Source: Flavobacterium sp.
Lineage (GTDB): Bacteria; Bacteroidota; Bacteroidia; Flavobacteriales; Flavobacteriaceae
Assembly (NCBI RefSeq): GCF_003525665.1
Contig: NZ_DQDX01000203.1
Location: 8,935-17,318 of the forward strand
DNA length: 8,384 nt
Direction: 5' to 3'
Shown here: piece after piece, positions 7,038-8,384 of the stretch
Position numbering within the stretch: position 1 is the first letter of the stretch
Layout of the letters: every line of letters begins with the position of its first letter
Made by a program: the position numbers and the translations under genes
Notes under the pieces: generated by a model
Seen by the model: only the letters and a program-made list of their open reading frames with translations
What the model was told of the DNA's origin: nothing
Databases searched by the model: none

Positions 7038-8084
7038 ATGAAAAAAATAGTAATCACTGGTGGTGCTGGATTTATTGGTTCGCACGTAGTAAGAAGATTT
7101 GTAAACAACTATCCTGATTATCAAATTTATAATTTGGATGCACTTACCTATGCGGGAAATTTAGAAAATATTAAAGATATCGAGAATGCTCCTAATTACA
7201 CTTTTATTAAAGGTGATATTGTTGATGCCGATTTTATTAATGACCTATTTCAAAAGCATCAATTTGATGGTGTGTTGCATTTGGCAGCAGAGTCGCACGT
7301 AGATCGATCTATCACTGATCCGTTGAGTTTTGTGAAAACAAACGTTATTGGAACCATGAATCTTTTAAATGCGGCCAAAACTATTTGGAAAGACAATTTT
7401 GACGGCAAACGTTTCTATCATATTTCTACCGACGAGGTCTATGGTTCGCTTGGTGCCGAAGGTTTATTTACCGAAACTACGTCGTACGATCCTAATTCTC
7501 CATACTCAGCTTCTAAAGCAAGTTCCGATCATTTTGTGCGTGCTTATGGCGAAACTTACGGATTGCCTTATGTAATTACCAATTGTTCTAACAATTATGG
7601 AACGTATCATTTTCCAGAAAAATTAATCCCGCTTTTTATCAATAATATCATCAATAATAAACCACTTCCTGTTTATGGTGATGGAAAATACACACGTGAT
7701 TGGTTGTTTGTAGAAGATCATGCGGTGGCTATTGACTTGGTTTTTCACGAAGGTAAAAATCATGATACCTATAATATTGGAGGATTTAACGAATGGCAAA
7801 ATATTGATTTAGTAAAACTTTTGTGCAAGCAAATGGATGCTAAATTAGGAAGACCTGCAGGAACATCAGAGCAATTGATAACTTACGTAAAAGACAGACC
7901 AGGACACGATTTGCGTTATGCAATAGATGCTTCTAAAATTAATAAAGAATTGGGTTGGAAGCCTTCTGTTACTTTTGAAGAAGGACTTGAGCGAACTATA
8001 GATTGGTATTTGTCTAATGAAGAGTGGCTTAACAATGTTACCTCTGGTGATTATCAGAAGTATTATGATAAGCAGTATTTGTAG
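7038..8084 (+). CDS. rfbB: dTDP-glucose 4,6-dehydratase
   Basis: This enzyme converts dTDP-glucose to dTDP-4-keto-6-deoxyglucose with tightly bound NAD+, the common precursor of dTDP-L-rhamnose and several amino-deoxysugars. Seen in 348 residues: TGGAGFIGSH (G8, G11, G14), LDALTYAGNLEN, the AAESHVDRSI segment, the family-defining STDEVYG with T131, D132 and E133, the catalytic Y156 and K160 in SPYSASK, SNNYGTYHFPEKLIP (184-198), YTRDWLFVEDH and DRPGHDLRYAID. All match E. coli RmlB/RfbB (361 residues) in order, so it is complete and probably active. It starts 13 bases after tviB at the tail of the run. The usual partners RmlA, RmlC and RmlD are absent from the window. The sugar finally made cannot be decided without them. 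No clear intrinsic terminator follows the stop codon; a repeat region starts about 45 bases later. Confidence 0.96.
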   Translation: MKKIVITGGAGFIGSHVVRRFVNNYPDYQIYNLDALTYAGNLENIKDIENAPNYTFIKGDIVDADFINDLFQKHQFDGVLHLAAESHVDRSITDPLSFVKTNVIGTMNLLNAAKTIWKDNFDGKRFYHISTDEVYGSLGAEGLFTETTSYDPNSPYSASKASSDHFVRAYGETYGLPYVITNCSNNYGTYHFPEKLIPLFINNIINNKPLPVYGDGKYTRDWLFVEDHAVAIDLVFHEGKNHDTYNIGGFNEWQNIDLVKLLCKQMDAKLGRPAGTSEQLITYVKDRPGHDLRYAIDASKINKELGWKPSVTFEEGLERTIDWYLSNEEWLNNVTSGDYQKYYDKQYL

Positions 8085-8129
8085 TTTAGTAAGTGACTAG
8101 TGATTGTGAGTGGTTAATAGCGGTTTAGC
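8085..8129. other. Unassigned spacer between rfbB and the repeat mosaic
   Basis: I see no gene, promoter box or convincing terminator hairpin here. The stretch holds several near-copies of GTGA/AGTGA-like words (AAGTGACTAGTGATTG) but no stable inverted repeat with a U tract. The repeat mosaic begins at 8130. Confidence 0.5.
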
Positions 8130-8138
8130 TTTTCAATA

Positions 8139-8189
8139 GTTCTCGATTAGCTACGCTCAGTTCGACAGAAGCCTCGGGTCAATTTTACT
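8139..8189. repeat. 51-bp direct repeat, copy 1 (contains cassette)
   Basis: This stretch, from GTTCTCGATTAGCT to TCAATTTTACT, matches 8331-8381 at a constant offset of 192 bases with three differences: A/G at 8153, A/G at 8165 and A/T at 8170. Its last ten bases also begin the 53-bp repeat copy at 8180. Confidence 0.85.
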
Positions 8190-8232
8190 CCATTTCATTC
8201 CGCAAAATCACTCGAAGTGACGGTAGAGTGGA
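8180..8232. repeat. 53-bp direct repeat, copy 1
   Basis: The block runs from CAATTTTACTCC to GTGGA and matches 8256-8308 at an offset of 76 bases with one difference (A at 8227, G at 8303). It contains a hairpin: TCACT (8208-8212), CGA loop, AGTGA (8216-8220), with an outer CCG (8200-8202) that can pair with CGG (8221-8223) around a five-base bulge. Confidence 0.88.
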
Positions 8233-8255
8233 TTTGTTTTCAATAGTTCTCGATA

Positions 8256-8308
8256 CAATTTTACTCCATTTCATTCCGCAAAATCACTCGAAGTGACGGT
8301 AGGGTGGA
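8256..8308. repeat. 53-bp direct repeat, copy 2 (unit lacking the cassette)
   Basis: This is the second copy of the block at 8180-8232, with one substitution. The same hairpin is kept (TCACT 8284-8288, AGTGA 8292-8296, outer CCG 8276-8278 and CGG 8297-8299). It follows the head at 8237-8254 after a single A at 8255, without the 32-base cassette. Confidence 0.88.
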
Positions 8309-8330
8309 ATAGTGGTATAGGTTTTCATGG

Positions 8331-8381
8331 GTTCTCGATTAGCTGCGCTCAGTTCGGCAGATGCCTCGGGTCAATTTTACT
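8331..8381. repeat. 51-bp direct repeat, copy 2 (contains cassette, next block truncated by window end)
   Basis: This copy matches 8139-8189 with three substitutions. After CAATTTTACT the sequence reads TTTT, where copy 1 has CCAT, so either the following block diverges at once or this unit ends here; the window stops at 8384. Confidence 0.82.
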
Positions 8382-8384
8382 TTT

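Larger units (their letters stand above)
8130..8384. repeat. Mosaic of diverged intergenic direct repeats (three units, the last cut by the window end)
   Basis: Three units each begin with a head of about 18 bases, TTTTCAATAGTTCTCGAT or a variant (8130-8147, 8237-8254, 8322-8339). Units 1 and 3 then carry a 32-base cassette starting TAGCT (8148-8179, 8340-8371); unit 2 has a single A instead. All continue into a block beginning CAATTTTACT (8180, 8256, 8372); units 1 and 2 have it complete, with a small hairpin, and unit 3 runs off the end. The region is visibly richer in G and C than the coding DNA beside it (27 of 60 bases in 8161-8220). All frames looked at are broken by stops. It resembles, from memory, dispersed intergenic repeats of flavobacterial genomes, but I cannot name the family. 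Confidence 0.8.

Noticed and set aside
7369..7575. 68-codon open frame on the + strand inside rfbB
   Set aside because: It is an out-of-frame shadow of the TDE and YxxxK region of RfbB, whose own frame is unmistakable.
8085..8135. Intrinsic terminator after rfbB
   Set aside because: The only pairing seen before the T run at 8130-8133 is AGC with GCT (three base pairs), too weak to call.
8180..8232. Short peptide-coding potential in the repeat (one frame reads QFYSISFRKITRSDG)
   Set aside because: The same repeat in other units changes frame and is interrupted by stops, and there is no plausible start. I take it as the kind of spurious peptide annotators call from intergenic repeats.
8130..8384. 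CRISPR array
   Set aside because: Repeated blocks are 51-53 bases, overlap one another, vary in composition and are not separated by uniform unique spacers; no cas genes are present.

Overview
The window reads as the start of a capsule or exopolysaccharide synthesis and export locus from a member of the Bacteroidota, most likely a Flavobacterium-like Flavobacteriaceae. The reasons are: AT-rich DNA (30-45% GC in lines counted by eye); no Shine-Dalgarno-like sequence before any start; an exact TAnnTTTG box upstream of the first gene; a short lipoprotein Wza of the Bacteroidota form; and a Wzc kinase carrying the GLDLRKP variant that I associate with this phylum. The taxonomic call is an inference.

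Layout: bases 1-59 are an AT-rich leader with a candidate promoter. Six genes follow, all on the + strand and tightly packed (gaps of 15, -1, 42, 24 and 13 bases), so they probably form one transcript. They are a Wza-like outer-membrane export lipoprotein (60-836), a Wzc-like tyrosine autokinase and co-polymerase (852-3317), a WbpP/TviC-type UDP-HexNAc C4-epimerase (3317-4288), a eukaryote-like UDP-glucose 6-dehydrogenase (4331-5722), a TviB/WbpA-type UDP-GlcNAc 6-dehydrogenase (5747-7024) and dTDP-glucose 4,6-dehydratase RfbB (7038-8084). Bases 8085-8384 hold no gene. From 8130 onward they carry a mosaic of diverged direct repeats that runs off the window end.

How the genes work together: Wza and Wzc form the envelope-spanning export machine and control chain polymerisation. 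The four enzymes supply activated sugars. Ugd makes UDP-glucuronate. TviB plus the epimerase would make UDP-GalNAcA, as in Salmonella Vi antigen synthesis. RfbB makes dTDP-4-keto-6-deoxyglucose, the branch point to rhamnose and several amino-deoxysugars. The predicted product is therefore an acidic polysaccharide containing uronic acids and a 6-deoxysugar. No glycosyltransferase, flippase (Wzx), polymerase (Wzy), RmlA/C/D or cognate phosphatase is present, so these must lie outside the window.

The coding part is conventional for this kind of locus. The least explained part is the repeat mosaic after rfbB, where a 32-base cassette is present in two units and cleanly missing from the middle one. 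Smaller points of interest are the in-frame GGN-TAY microsatellite encoding the Wzc tyrosine tail and the loss of the first Walker A' aspartate in Wzc. I saw no convincing undescribed multi-gene system.
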